From positions 5,663,501-5,727,500 of the forward strand of contig NZ_CP006644.1 of NCBI RefSeq assembly GCF_000512205.2: a stretch of DNA of 64,000 nt. The letters run 5' to 3'. The translations under genes and the position numbers were made by a program. This document shows positions 54,624 through 64,000 of the stretch, piece after piece. Position 1 is the stretch's first letter. Each line of letters opens with the position of its first letter. The notes beneath the pieces are model-generated. The model did not search any database. It was not told where the DNA came from and saw nothing but the letters and a program-made list of their open reading frames with translations. Source of the DNA: Sphingomonas sanxanigenens DSM 19645 = NX02 (GTDB lineage Bacteria > Pseudomonadota > Alphaproteobacteria > Sphingomonadales > Sphingomonadaceae).

Positions 54624-55649
54624 TCAGCGCGCCTCTTTCTCCGATGCGCGCACCACCCGTTCCAGCCCCTCGGTGACCCGCGCCAGTCGTCCATAATCCA
54701 GCTTGTCCGGCGTGTCCGCCTGGGCGTGGTAATAGGGATAGCGGAACGGCGCCGTGTCGGTGACCATCAGCGCCGGGATCCCGACCGCAGCGAAGGATCG
54801 GTGATCGGACCAGTCGATGCCGCGCACGAAGGCCGGCGCGGTGCCGCCGACCGAAGGGAAGGGCGTGGTCGCGCGGAAGGTGCCGACGGCATGGCGCACG
54901 AAATCGCGCGAATCGGTGGTGCCGACGAAGGCGATGAAATTGCCCGTGCCGGGGTAGAGCAGGCTCAGCGGCGGCGGATAATGCTGACTGCCCGGCCGGT
55001 CGGAATAATAGCCCATCGTTTCCAGTGACATCATGCCGATGACCGGCTCTCCCGATCGTTTCAGCCGCCGTGCATAGGCGACGCTGCCCATCCCCTCGGT
55101 CTCGAAGAAGGGCGGCTCCTCATTGGCGAACAGCACCAGCCGGATGCGCAGCGCCGAGCGCCCGTCGAGCGCGCGCAGCCGCCGCGCCAGTTCGATGACC
55201 GCGGCGGTGCCCGAACCATTGTCGTTCGCGCCGGGCGCATCCCCCGCGCTGTCGTAATGCGCGCCGATCACCAATGTCGGCGCGGACGTCGTGCGCGGCG
55301 CGACCACGACCTCGATGTTGCGGACGATCGGCAGGTCGGGCTGGAAGCGCTGGCGATGCACGGCGTAGCCGAGGCCGGCGAGGTGCCGCTCAATATAGCC
55401 CGCCGCGCGATCGAGCGCCTCGGGGTGGCCGACATTGTGCGGCGTGGTGCCGATCGCCGTTACATGCGCCGTCAGGCGTTCGGCGAGCAGCCGCTGTTCG
55501 GCGCTGATCGCGGGCAACGGACCCTTGTGCGACCTGCCCGGCACCGCCGTCGCCCACAGCAGGGCGGCGACCGGCGTGCCGAACAGAAGCAGGATGAGCG
55601 CCATCGCGACGATGCGCGATGGCCGTACACCGATCGATCGCAGGACCAT
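54624..55649 (-). CDS. M28-family metallopeptidase (membrane-anchored/exported)
   Basis: A 341-residue zinc peptidase. An N-terminal hydrophobic segment (IVAMALILLLFGTPVAALLWATA) exports or anchors it. The M28 metal motifs are VIGAHYDSAGDAPGANDNGSG (His, Asp), LVLFANEEPPFF (Glu-Glu), then MMSLETMGYYS and the late Asp and His in WSDHRSF. Such enzymes are periplasmic aminopeptidases. It starts 97 bp after the lysA stop. Confidence 0.9.
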   Translation of the reverse strand: MVLRSIGVRPSRIVAMALILLLFGTPVAALLWATAVPGRSHKGPLPAISAEQRLLAERLTAHVTAIGTTPHNVGHPEALDRAAGYIERHLAGLGYAVHRQRFQPDLPIVRNIEVVVAPRTTSAPTLVIGAHYDSAGDAPGANDNGSGTAAVIELARRLRALDGRSALRIRLVLFANEEPPFFETEGMGSVAYARRLKRSGEPVIGMMSLETMGYYSDRPGSQHYPPPLSLLYPGTGNFIAFVGTTDSRDFVRHAVGTFRATTPFPSVGGTAPAFVRGIDWSDHRSFAAVGIPALMVTDTAPFRYPYYHAQADTPDKLDYGRLARVTEGLERVVRASEKEAR

Positions 55650-55708
55650 GGTATCGGCTCTCCCCTCTTTGGGCGGCAGGCTAGCGCTGGGTCGGGAAAG
55701 CGGCGCTA

Positions 55709-55740
55709 CGCTTTTCGCTCCGTTTCCGAAGAGAAAAGCG
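55709..55740 (-). terminator. Inverted repeat after lysA
   Basis: CGCTTTTC and GAAAAGCG (8 bp) enclose 16 nt, 5 bp beyond the lysA stop on the minus strand. The A/T-rich arms could act as a terminator in either direction. Confidence 0.5.
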
Positions 55741-55745
55741 TTTGA

Positions 55746-57388
<1,643 letters not shown>

Positions 57389-57389
<1 letters not shown>

Positions 57390-57814
57390 TGCTCTATCTC
57401 GACACGTCGCTGATCGTTGCAGCGGTCGTCCATGAACCGATGACGTCGCGAGTCCAGCTATGGATGGAGGCGCAGGACCCGGAGCAGTTGTTGATCAGCG
57501 ACTGGACAATAAGCGAGTTATCCTCTGCGCTTTCCATCAAGCTGCGGACCGGTCAGGTCGATCTCGCACAACGCGCGGCAGCGCTGGCCAAGTTCAATCA
57601 GCTCGTGGCAAGCAGCTTTTCGGTGCTGCCTGTGGTCAGCCGTCATTTCCGGTTGGCTGCGACATTTGCCGACCAGCATCAAGTCGGTCTCCGCGCCGGC
57701 GATGCGCTGCACCTTGCCGTAGCATCGTCGCACGGTGCGATACTTCACACGCTCGATCGCCGACTTGCGGCGGCTGGCCCAGCGCTGGGCGCGCCTACGC
57801 AGCTCATCAACTGA
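57389..57814 (+). CDS. vapC: VapC-type PIN-domain ribonuclease toxin
   Basis: A 141-residue PIN-domain RNase. The four acidic residues of the active site are present: Asp5 (YLDTS), Glu43 (SELSSAL), Asp105 (AGDALHLA) and Asp123 (TLDRRL), so it is likely functional. It pairs with the Phd-type antitoxin upstream. The module is on the plus strand between lysA and the lipoprotein-argH genes, all of which run on the minus strand. It ends 13 bp from the lipoprotein stop. Confidence 0.93.
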
Positions 57815-57827
57815 CCCTTCTTACGCC

Positions 57828-58070
57828 TCAACCGGGCGGGGGCAGGTCGAAGCGGTCGTCCTTGCGCTGCTCGGAGCGGCGAAGGAGTTCGTCGCTGCGG
57901 GCGGGGCGGGACTGGGTGTCGGGGGTGACCAGTTCCTCCGCGGTCGGCGGTGTCGGGTCGCCGGCGGCGGCCGGCGGCATCGACGTGCCGGGGGGCGGGG
58001 TCAGCGCTTCGCGGCTGCCGCAGGCGGCCAGCGCCAGCAGCACCGCCGTTCCAAGGATCGCACGCTTCAC
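57828..58070 (-). CDS. Small conserved lipoprotein (LppL-like)
   Basis: An 80-residue lipoprotein: signal MKRAILGTAVLLALAACGS with lipobox Cys17, then a proline-rich chain ending RKDDRFDLPPPG. It begins 12 bp after argH. Small lipoproteins between argH and lysA are a recurring arrangement in alphaproteobacteria; their function is unknown. Here lysA is displaced by the toxin-antitoxin module. Confidence 0.82.
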   Translation of the reverse strand: MKRAILGTAVLLALAACGSREALTPPPGTSMPPAAAGDPTPPTAEELVTPDTQSRPARSDELLRRSEQRKDDRFDLPPPG

Positions 58071-58082
58071 CCGCTTACTCCC

Positions 58083-59450
58083 TCAATCCAGCGCCGCTTT
58101 CGCCTCGGCGATGCGCGCGCGCACCTGGTCGGGCGCGGTGCCGCCGAAACTCGCCCGGCTGGCGACCGACGCGTCCACCGTCAGTAGCGCATAGAGCCGC
58201 TCGTCGATACGCTCGTCGATTGCCTTCAGTTCGTCGAGCGAGAGGTCGGCGAGGCCAATCCCTTTTTCCTCGGCGCGCTTGACGATCCGGCCGGTCACAT
58301 GATGCGCCTCGCGGAAGGGCAGGCCGGCATCGCGCACCAGCCAGTCGGCAAGGTCGGTCGCGGTCGAGAAGCCGGCCATCGCCGCAATGCGCATGCGATC
58401 CGTGTCGAAGCGCAACGTCTCGACCATGCCGGTCATCGCCGCGATCGAGAGGCCGAGCAGGTCGTGCGCCTCGAACACCGGCGGCTTGTCGTCCTGCATG
58501 TCCTTCGAATAGGCGAGGGGCAGGCCCTTCATCGTCACCGACAGCGCGGTCATGCAGCCCATGATCCGCCCGGCATGGCCGCGGACCAGCTCGGCCGCGT
58601 CGGGGTTGCGCTTCTGCGGCATGATCGAGGAGCCGGTCGACCAGGCGTCGGACAGCTTGACGAAGCCGAAGGGCTGGCTCGCCCAGATGATGACCTCCTC
58701 GGCGAGGCGCGAGAGGTGGAGCGCGCACTGCGTCGCCGCCATCAGATAGTCGAGCGCGAAGTCGCGATCGCTGACCGAATCGAGCGAGTTGCGCGTCGGA
58801 CCGTCGAAGCCGAGCGCCGCCGCGGTCGCGTGGCGGTCGATCGGATAGCCGGTGCCGGCGAGCGCCGCGCTGCCGAGCGGGCACAGGTTCATCCGCGCGC
58901 GGGCATCGGCGAAGCGGCTGCGGTCGCGCGCGATCATCTCGAAATAGGCCATCAGATGATGGCCGAGCGTCACCGGTTGCGCGACCTGGAGGTGGGTGAA
59001 GCCCGGTATCACGCTCGCGGCATGTTCTTCCGCGCGCGCCAGCAACGCGGCCTGGAGGCCCTTCAGCCCGCTCCCGACCATGTCGACGGCGTCGCGCACC
59101 CACAGGCGGAAGTCGGTCGCGACCTGGTCGTTGCGGCTGCGCGCGGTGTGCAGGCGGCCGGCGGTCGGGCCGATCAGGTCGGCGAGGCGCGCCTCGGTCG
59201 CCATGTGGATGTCCTCGAGCGCGAGGTCCACCGGCACGCCGTTGGCGGCATAATCATCGGCGATGCGATCGAGCCCGGCGCCGATCGCCTGCGCGTCGTC
59301 GGCGGCGACGATGCCCTGCGCGCCCAGCATCGCGACATGCGCCTTGGATCCGGCGATGTCCTGCTGCCACATCCGCTTGTCGAAGGGGATCGAGGCGTTT
59401 ATCTCGCGCATGACCGATGCCGGGCCTTCGGCAAAGCGCCCGCCCCACAT
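58083..59450 (-). CDS. argH: Argininosuccinate lyase
   Basis: A 455-residue ArgH releasing arginine and fumarate from argininosuccinate. It starts [11 protein letters not shown] as usual; [25 protein letters not shown]-like [15 protein letters not shown] and the fumarase-superfamily signature [12 protein letters not shown] are present. The start ATG at 59450 is fixed by the family; longer in-frame sequence runs antisense through the TlpA gene. Its start codon lies at the same bases as a possible ATG of the divergent TlpA gene. Confidence 0.97.
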   Translation of the reverse strand: MWGGRFAEGPASVMREINASIPFDKRMWQQDIAGSKAHVAMLGAQGIVAADDAQAIGAGLDRIADDYAANGVPVDLALEDIHMATEARLADLIGPTAGRLHTARSRNDQVATDFRLWVRDAVDMVGSGLKGLQAALLARAEEHAASVIPGFTHLQVAQPVTLGHHLMAYFEMIARDRSRFADARARMNLCPLGSAALAGTGYPIDRHATAAALGFDGPTRNSLDSVSDRDFALDYLMAATQCALHLSRLAEEVIIWASQPFGFVKLSDAWSTGSSIMPQKRNPDAAELVRGHAGRIMGCMTALSVTMKGLPLAYSKDMQDDKPPVFEAHDLLGLSIAAMTGMVETLRFDTDRMRIAAMAGFSTATDLADWLVRDAGLPFREAHHVTGRIVKRAEEKGIGLADLSLDELKAIDERIDERLYALLTVDASVASRASFGGTAPDQVRARIAEAKAALD

Positions 59451-59466
59451 GCTGTTGGAGCTTTCC

Positions 59467-60075
59467 TTGCGGCCGCTGATCACCTTTCTCCCTCTGATGC
59501 TGCTGCCCTTGATCGCCGCGTGCGATAGGCAATCGGGCGATGCGCCGCAAGCAGCCGCGAACAGCGCGAACGCCAACGCCAGCGCCGAAGCGCCGGCTGG
59601 CGGCGGTCGCGAGTTCACCGGCACGCTGGACATCTCGAAGCGCGGCGCCCCCGCGCCCGCCGACGCCTTCATCGCGCCCAACGGCAAGACGGTGACGCTC
59701 GCCGACTTCAAGGGGAAGCCGGTGCTGGTCAATCTGTGGGCGACATGGTGCGGGCCATGCGTCGCCGAGATGCCGACGCTCGATACGCTGGCGGAGCGCG
59801 CGGGAGACCGCATGACGGTGCTGACCGTCAGCCAGGACAGCAAGGGGCCGGAACTGGTCGCGGACTTCTTCGCGCAGCGGAAGTTCAGGCACCTCCAGCC
59901 CTATCTCGATCAGGAAAGCGGCCTGGGCTTCGCCTTCGCCACCGGCATGCTGCCGACCACGGTGCTGTTCGATGCCGAGGGCAAGGAAGTGTGGCGCGTC
60001 GTCGGCGGCATGAACTGGGATGGTCCGCGCGCGAACACGCTGCTCGTGGACGTGCTCGACAAGAAGGCCGGGTAG
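59467..60075 (+). CDS. TlpA-like thiol:disulfide oxidoreductase lipoprotein
   Basis: A 202-residue periplasmic thioredoxin-fold protein with active site [12 protein letters not shown]. The N-terminus [18 protein letters not shown] is a lipoprotein signal. I prefer a TTG start at 59467: GGAG lies 6 bp upstream and a positive charge follows the first residue. An ATG at 59449 would overlap the argH start codon on the other strand and add a Glu before the signal. TlpA proteins reduce disulfides, often for cytochrome c or copper-site assembly. Adjacent divergent argH is a common arrangement in this group. Confidence 0.9.
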   Translation: MRPLITFLPLMLLPLIAACDRQSGDAPQAAANSANANASAEAPAGGGREFTGTLDISKRGAPAPADAFIAPNGKTVTLADFKGKPVLVNLWATWCGPCVAEMPTLDTLAERAGDRMTVLTVSQDSKGPELVADFFAQRKFRHLQPYLDQESGLGFAFATGMLPTTVLFDAEGKEVWRVVGGMNWDGPRANTLLVDVLDKKAG

Positions 60076-60136
60076 GCGGCTCGCCCACGGTGGGCGGGCG
60101 CGCGGATCGCCGTTAAATTTCGCTGACGGTCCGAGG

Positions 60137-60155
60137 CTGTCACAAAAACGTCAAT
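60137..60155 (+). promoter_or_regulatory. Pho-box-like site in the 337-bp gap before the phosphatase
   Basis: CTGTCAC and CGTCAAT (60137-60155) carry TGTCA/CGTCA half-sites spaced 11 bp, as in PhoB boxes. It is 258 bp before the phosphatase start, long for a direct promoter, so a long leader would be needed. I see no gene in the rest of the 60076-60412 gap. Confidence 0.45.
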
Positions 60156-60412
60156 CGCGCTGCCTAGGTCGCCATCCGACGGCGGCTGACGGCAGACGGT
60201 CGCGACGAATTTCAGCAGCTGGTCGCAATCGCCGGTGCGGGGCCGCATCTGCTCCCTGCGCGAGAACGGGGACGGTCAAGACGATGTGCCTTCCGATCGG
60301 CCACGGCCGGCGGCCCGGCGGTTCTGCTGGCGCTCGAAGACAATCAGGCGGGGTTGGACGCGCACCTCATTCGGCGCGCGGCTTCCCGCTATCCCCGACA
60401 AGGAGACAATAT

Positions 60413-61609
60413 ATGAAGATGTTCGGGAACAGGCAGAAGCGATCGATCCTCGCCCACCTGATGGTCGGCGCGCTTCTGGTCGGCGGCGGCGCGTCCGCCG
60501 GGGCGCAGCAGGCCCGGCCGGCGAAGGAAGCAAAGGGCGCGAAGCCCGCGCAACCGGCCACGCCGGCGAAGAAGGCGCGCAACGTCATCCTCTTTCTCGG
60601 CGACGCCGGCGGCGTGCCGACGATCAGTGCCGCCGGCATCCTCGCCAACAACCGCCCGCAGTCGCTGTTCCTCCACACCATGCCCTATCTCGGCCTGTCC
60701 GACACCTCGTCGCTCAACCGGTGGGTCACCGATTCGGGCGCGGGGATGACCGCGATCATGACCGGGCGAAAGACCAACAATTCGATGGTCTCGGCGGTGC
60801 CGACCGGCACCGGAGACACGGTGACCCCGGTCAAGACCCTGCTCGAATATGCCGAGCAGCGGGGGCTCTCGACGGGGGTCGTCACCAACATGCCGATCTG
60901 GGATGCGACGCCGGCCGCCTGCTACGCCCATGTCGGCACGCGCAAGAACAAGGATGAGATCTTCCGGCAGATGCTCGCGCCGCGCTTCGGCAATGGCGTC
61001 GACATCCTGATCGGCAAGGGCCGCGCGGATGCAACCGCCTCCTTCGCCGCGCGGCAGACGACCGCCGAACAGGCGTTCGCGGCGGCCGGCTATCGCTATG
61101 GCGAGGACCCGGCGCTGGTTCGCGAGGCGGGTCGCGCTGCGGTGCTGCGCGACAGCGATTTCGAACCGATTCCCGCGGTCGAGGCGACGATCGGCCAGCT
61201 CGCGCGCAACCCCAAGGGCTATTTCCTGATGGTCGAGTGGGACATGCACACCGACAATCCGCAAGCGGGGCTGCGTCACGTCACCGAGATGGACGACATG
61301 ATCCGCCGCGTCCGCGAGGTTGCCGGCGAAGACACGCTGATCCTGTTCACCGCCGATCACAGCTTCGGGCTGCGCATGGGCGGCGGCACCCGCGGCACCC
61401 CGCTGGCGGATCAATATGCGGCCGAGGCCGCCAAGCCCGGCGCGACCGCCGCCGCCAACGGCGTGATCAGCGTTGAGGACGGCCATACCGGCGAGGAAGT
61501 GATCGTCACCGCCTCGGGCCCGGGCGCGGAGCAGGTGCATGGCTTCTTCGCCAATACGCATCTGTTCGACATCATGCTCTCCGCCTTCGGCTGGACGCGC
61601 GAGGACTGA
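60413..61609 (+). CDS. Exported alkaline phosphatase family protein
   Basis: A 398-residue alkaline-phosphatase-fold hydrolase. A signal peptide (about 1-31, ending GASAGAQQ) is followed by an Ala/Lys/Pro linker (34-55). The first metal Asp is Asp64 in FLGDAGG (most relatives have GDGMG) and the nucleophile Ser108 in VTDSGAGMTA. Later metal ligands are probably in VEWDMHTDNP, FTADHSFGL and EDGHTGEE. The motif changes suggest a diverged subgroup, so phosphomonoesterase activity is likely but the substrate may differ. AAGGAG lies 9 bp before the ATG. Confidence 0.88.
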   Translation: MKMFGNRQKRSILAHLMVGALLVGGGASAGAQQARPAKEAKGAKPAQPATPAKKARNVILFLGDAGGVPTISAAGILANNRPQSLFLHTMPYLGLSDTSSLNRWVTDSGAGMTAIMTGRKTNNSMVSAVPTGTGDTVTPVKTLLEYAEQRGLSTGVVTNMPIWDATPAACYAHVGTRKNKDEIFRQMLAPRFGNGVDILIGKGRADATASFAARQTTAEQAFAAAGYRYGEDPALVREAGRAAVLRDSDFEPIPAVEATIGQLARNPKGYFLMVEWDMHTDNPQAGLRHVTEMDDMIRRVREVAGEDTLILFTADHSFGLRMGGGTRGTPLADQYAAEAAKPGATAAANGVISVEDGHTGEEVIVTASGPGAEQVHGFFANTHLFDIMLSAFGWTRED

Positions 61610-61617
61610 ACGGGGTG

Positions 61618-61651
61618 AATGGGGCGGCCGGCACATCGCTGGCCGCCCATT
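61618..61651 (+). terminator. Hairpin terminator-like structure after the phosphatase
   Basis: AATGGGGCGGCC and GGCCGCCCATT form an 11-bp stem with one bulge, 9 bp after the stop codon. No U-tract follows. Confidence 0.55.
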
Positions 61652-61664
61652 CGATCGATCCTGC

Positions 61665-61690
61665 CAGTACGGTTTGACGGAATCGTACTG
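61665..61690 (+). promoter_or_regulatory. Inverted repeat upstream of the second phzF gene
   Basis: CAGTACG and CGTACTG (7 bp each) enclose 12 nt containing a -35-like TTGACG. It lies about 60 bp before the phzF start and could be an operator. No clear -10 was found. Confidence 0.4.
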
Positions 61691-61752
61691 AACTGTCTCT
61701 GTTACCAGCACGGGAATGGCGCCATCCAGCGGCTCGGTTAATGGAGGCGATG

Positions 61753-62598
61753 ATGATCGACAGGCGCTACGGGCTGGTGGACGTGTTCCACGACGGTCCC
61801 TTCTCGGGCAATCCGCTGGCGGTGGTCCATGCCGCCGAAGCGCTCGACCCCGAGACGATGCAGCGCATGGCGCGCTGGTTCAACCTGTCCGAAACCACCT
61901 TCCTGCTGCCCCCGACCGCGCCGGGCGCGGATTATCGCGTGCGCATCTTCACGCTGGAGCGTGAACTGCCCTTCGCCGGTCACCCGACGCTCGGCACCTG
62001 CCATGCCTGGCTGGAAGCCGGCGGCGTGCCGCGCGACGCGGGCCGGATCGTCCAGCAGTGCGGCGCCGGGCTGATCCCGATCCGACGGGATGGTGAACGC
62101 CTCGCCTTCGCGCCGCCGCCACTGCTGCGCGCCGGCGCGGTCGATGCCGTCGCGCTCGACCAGGTGGTCGAGGTGCTGCGCATCGATCCGGCCGATATCG
62201 TCGAATGCCGCTGGGCGGACAATGGCCCCGGCTGGATCGGGGTGATGCTGAAGTCGGCGGAGGCGGTGCTCGCCGTCGAGCCGCTGCGCTTCCACGAGGC
62301 CCGCATCGAGATCGGCCTGGTCGGCGCGCATCCCGCGGGCGCACCGGTCGACTGGGAAATCCGCACCATCTTCAGCGATGCCACCGGCACCTTGATCGAG
62401 GACCCGGTGACGGGCAGCTTCAACGCCGCCGTCGCGATGTGGCTGCGCGAGACCGGCCGCGCGGATGACGCCTATATCGCCGCGCAGGGCACGCGCCTCG
62501 GCCGCCGCGGCCGTGTGTTCGTCGACTATGAAGGGGATGTCGCGTGGATCGGCGGCCGGGTGCGGACGATGGTGGCCGGCACGCTCGACGCCGGCTGA
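61753..62598 (+). CDS. PhzF family protein (second paralogue)
   Basis: A 281-residue PhzF/YddE-fold protein with both halves: VDVFHDGPFSGNPLAVV, the acid in NLSETTFLL, TLERELPFAGHPTLGTCHAW, and later LIEDPVTGSFNAAVA and GTRLGRRGRV. GGAGG lies 5 bp before the ATG at 61753; ATGs at 61741 and 61750 are alternatives. It is distinct from the paralogue at 18127-18924. Substrate unknown. Confidence 0.9.
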   Translation: MIDRRYGLVDVFHDGPFSGNPLAVVHAAEALDPETMQRMARWFNLSETTFLLPPTAPGADYRVRIFTLERELPFAGHPTLGTCHAWLEAGGVPRDAGRIVQQCGAGLIPIRRDGERLAFAPPPLLRAGAVDAVALDQVVEVLRIDPADIVECRWADNGPGWIGVMLKSAEAVLAVEPLRFHEARIEIGLVGAHPAGAPVDWEIRTIFSDATGTLIEDPVTGSFNAAVAMWLRETGRADDAYIAAQGTRLGRRGRVFVDYEGDVAWIGGRVRTMVAGTLDAG

Positions 62599-62653
62599 CC
62601 TCTGGCAATCCGCCTGCGCGACCCCATCTCGGCCATATGCTGAGGAGACGATC

Positions 62654-62935
62654 ATGGTGAAGGCAGTGTGGAATGGCGCGACGATCGCCGAATCGGACGA
62701 GACCATCGTCGTCGAGGGCAATCATTATTTCCCGCGCGACGCGGTGAATGCCGAACTGCTGGTGCCGAGCGGGACGACCACCGTCTGCCCTTGGAAGGGA
62801 ACGGCGAGCTATTACAGCCTCGTCGTCGATGGCGCCGAGAACCGCGATGCGGCCTGGTACTATCCGGAGACCAAGCCGGCGGCGGACGAAATCCGGGACC
62901 GGATCGCGTTCTGGAAGGGTGTGGACGTGGGGTGA
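62654..62935 (+). CDS. DUF427 family protein
   Basis: A 93-residue DUF427 protein (KAVWNGATIAESDET, EGNHYFPRDAV, TTTVCPWKGTASYYSLVVDG, AAWYYPETKPAADEI). The CPWKG motif is diagnostic. No biochemical role is established. GAGGAGA precedes the ATG. It probably follows phzF in one transcript (55-bp gap). Confidence 0.9.
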   Translation: MVKAVWNGATIAESDETIVVEGNHYFPRDAVNAELLVPSGTTTVCPWKGTASYYSLVVDGAENRDAAWYYPETKPAADEIRDRIAFWKGVDVG

Positions 62936-62944
62936 GCTTCATAA

Positions 62945-63064
62945 TCCCTCCCCTTCAGGACCTTTCAGGGGAGGGAACGGGAGGGGCGGCGCTGCTTTCC
63001 GGCGTTGCCGGAAGCTCGCTCCGCTCGCCTCCACCCCAACCCCTCCTCTGAAGAGGAAGGGCTG
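62945..63064. repeat. REP-like repeat between convergent genes (copy 2)
   Basis: The right part (62997-63062) matches 31624-31689 over 66 bp with three differences. The left part (about 62945-62985) is a degenerate inverted copy of the CCCCTCCCCTTCAGGGGAGGGG core. It separates the stops of the DUF427 gene and dapD. Confidence 0.87.
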
Positions 63065-63071
63065 AAATCGA

Positions 63072-63910
<839 letters not shown>

Positions 63911-63914
<4 letters not shown>

Positions 63915-64000
63915 TCGTCCCCCAGGATCTCATCCAGCCAGGCGCCGATATCGGCGGTTTCGAAATCGATAAAATCATGCGCATGGTCGATATCGCCCAT
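63911..64000 (-). CDS. C-terminal end (or short ORF) of a gene upstream of dapD
   Basis: A minus-strand frame open from the window edge encodes 29 residues, ending [11 protein letters not shown], and stops inside the dapD start (ATGA overlap at 63914-63911). The first codon at the edge is ATG, but the gene may well begin beyond the window. The sequence is acidic and not recognised. Confidence 0.6.

Overview
The window reads as a chromosomal segment of a high-GC alphaproteobacterium, most probably a sphingomonad. Reasons seen in the sequence: a circularly permuted two-piece tmRNA with the tag ANDNEALAIAA, the trpGDC-moaC-moeA-lexA gene order, a GAAC-N7-GAAC LexA box, a Ku-LigD pair, PutA paired with a divergent Lrp-type regulator, and GC-rich palindromic intergenic repeats. 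Genes are densely packed and coupled by 1-4 base overlaps. No rRNA, tRNA, CRISPR array, prophage or insertion sequence was seen. The content is mostly core and housekeeping, with a few accessory inserts. The species assignment is inference.

Layout. 1-6.3 kb: end of a histidine kinase, ssrA (minus), an N-formylglutamate amidohydrolase, two divergent transglutaminase-like genes (the second lacks its catalytic Cys and His), an Rrf2 regulator, and a single-domain response regulator facing a GAF-PAS-HWE kinase. 6.4-14.9 kb (all minus): PKHD hydroxylase, ligA, a zeta-type GST, lexA with its box, moeA, moaC, trpC, trpD, trpG. 14.9-20.4 kb: S9 peptidase, PQQ-type sugar dehydrogenase lipoprotein, and a pdxH-CDF-phzF operon. 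20.5-29.2 kb: ku-ligD (NHEJ), a Ser/Thr kinase with PP2C phosphatase, CPBP protease, acylphosphatase, CaiB-type CoA transferase. 29.4-39.7 kb: a TonB-dependent receptor resembling zinc receptors, tag glycosylase, and a full RND efflux operon led by a small unknown gene and controlled by a divergent TetR whose operators fill both promoter spacers. 39.7-44.8 kb: an ArsR-VOC-SRPBCC operon with twin operators, and the branched-chain 2-oxoacid dehydrogenase genes E1alpha-E1beta-E2, with a palindromic repeat inside the E2 reading frame. 44.9-50.1 kb: a GT4-GH130 glycan pair, a DUF899 protein and an Lrp regulator. 50.2-57.0 kb: putA, a diguanylate cyclase, an M28 peptidase, lysA. 57.1-64 kb: a Phd/VapC-type toxin-antitoxin module lying between lysA and the lipoprotein-argH genes, a TlpA lipoprotein, an alkaline-phosphatase family protein with a Pho-box-like site, a second PhzF protein, a DUF427 protein and dapD.

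Functional themes are amino-acid metabolism (trp, lys, arg, proline and branched-chain catabolism), DNA repair (LigA, LexA, Ku-LigD, Tag), efflux and metal transport (RND, CDF, TonB receptor) and signalling (three histidine kinase/response regulator proteins, Ser/Thr kinase-phosphatase, diguanylate cyclase). The items most worth following up are the pseudo-transglutaminase, the repeat translated inside E2, the promoter architecture of the TetR and ArsR loci, and the GT4-GH130 pair.
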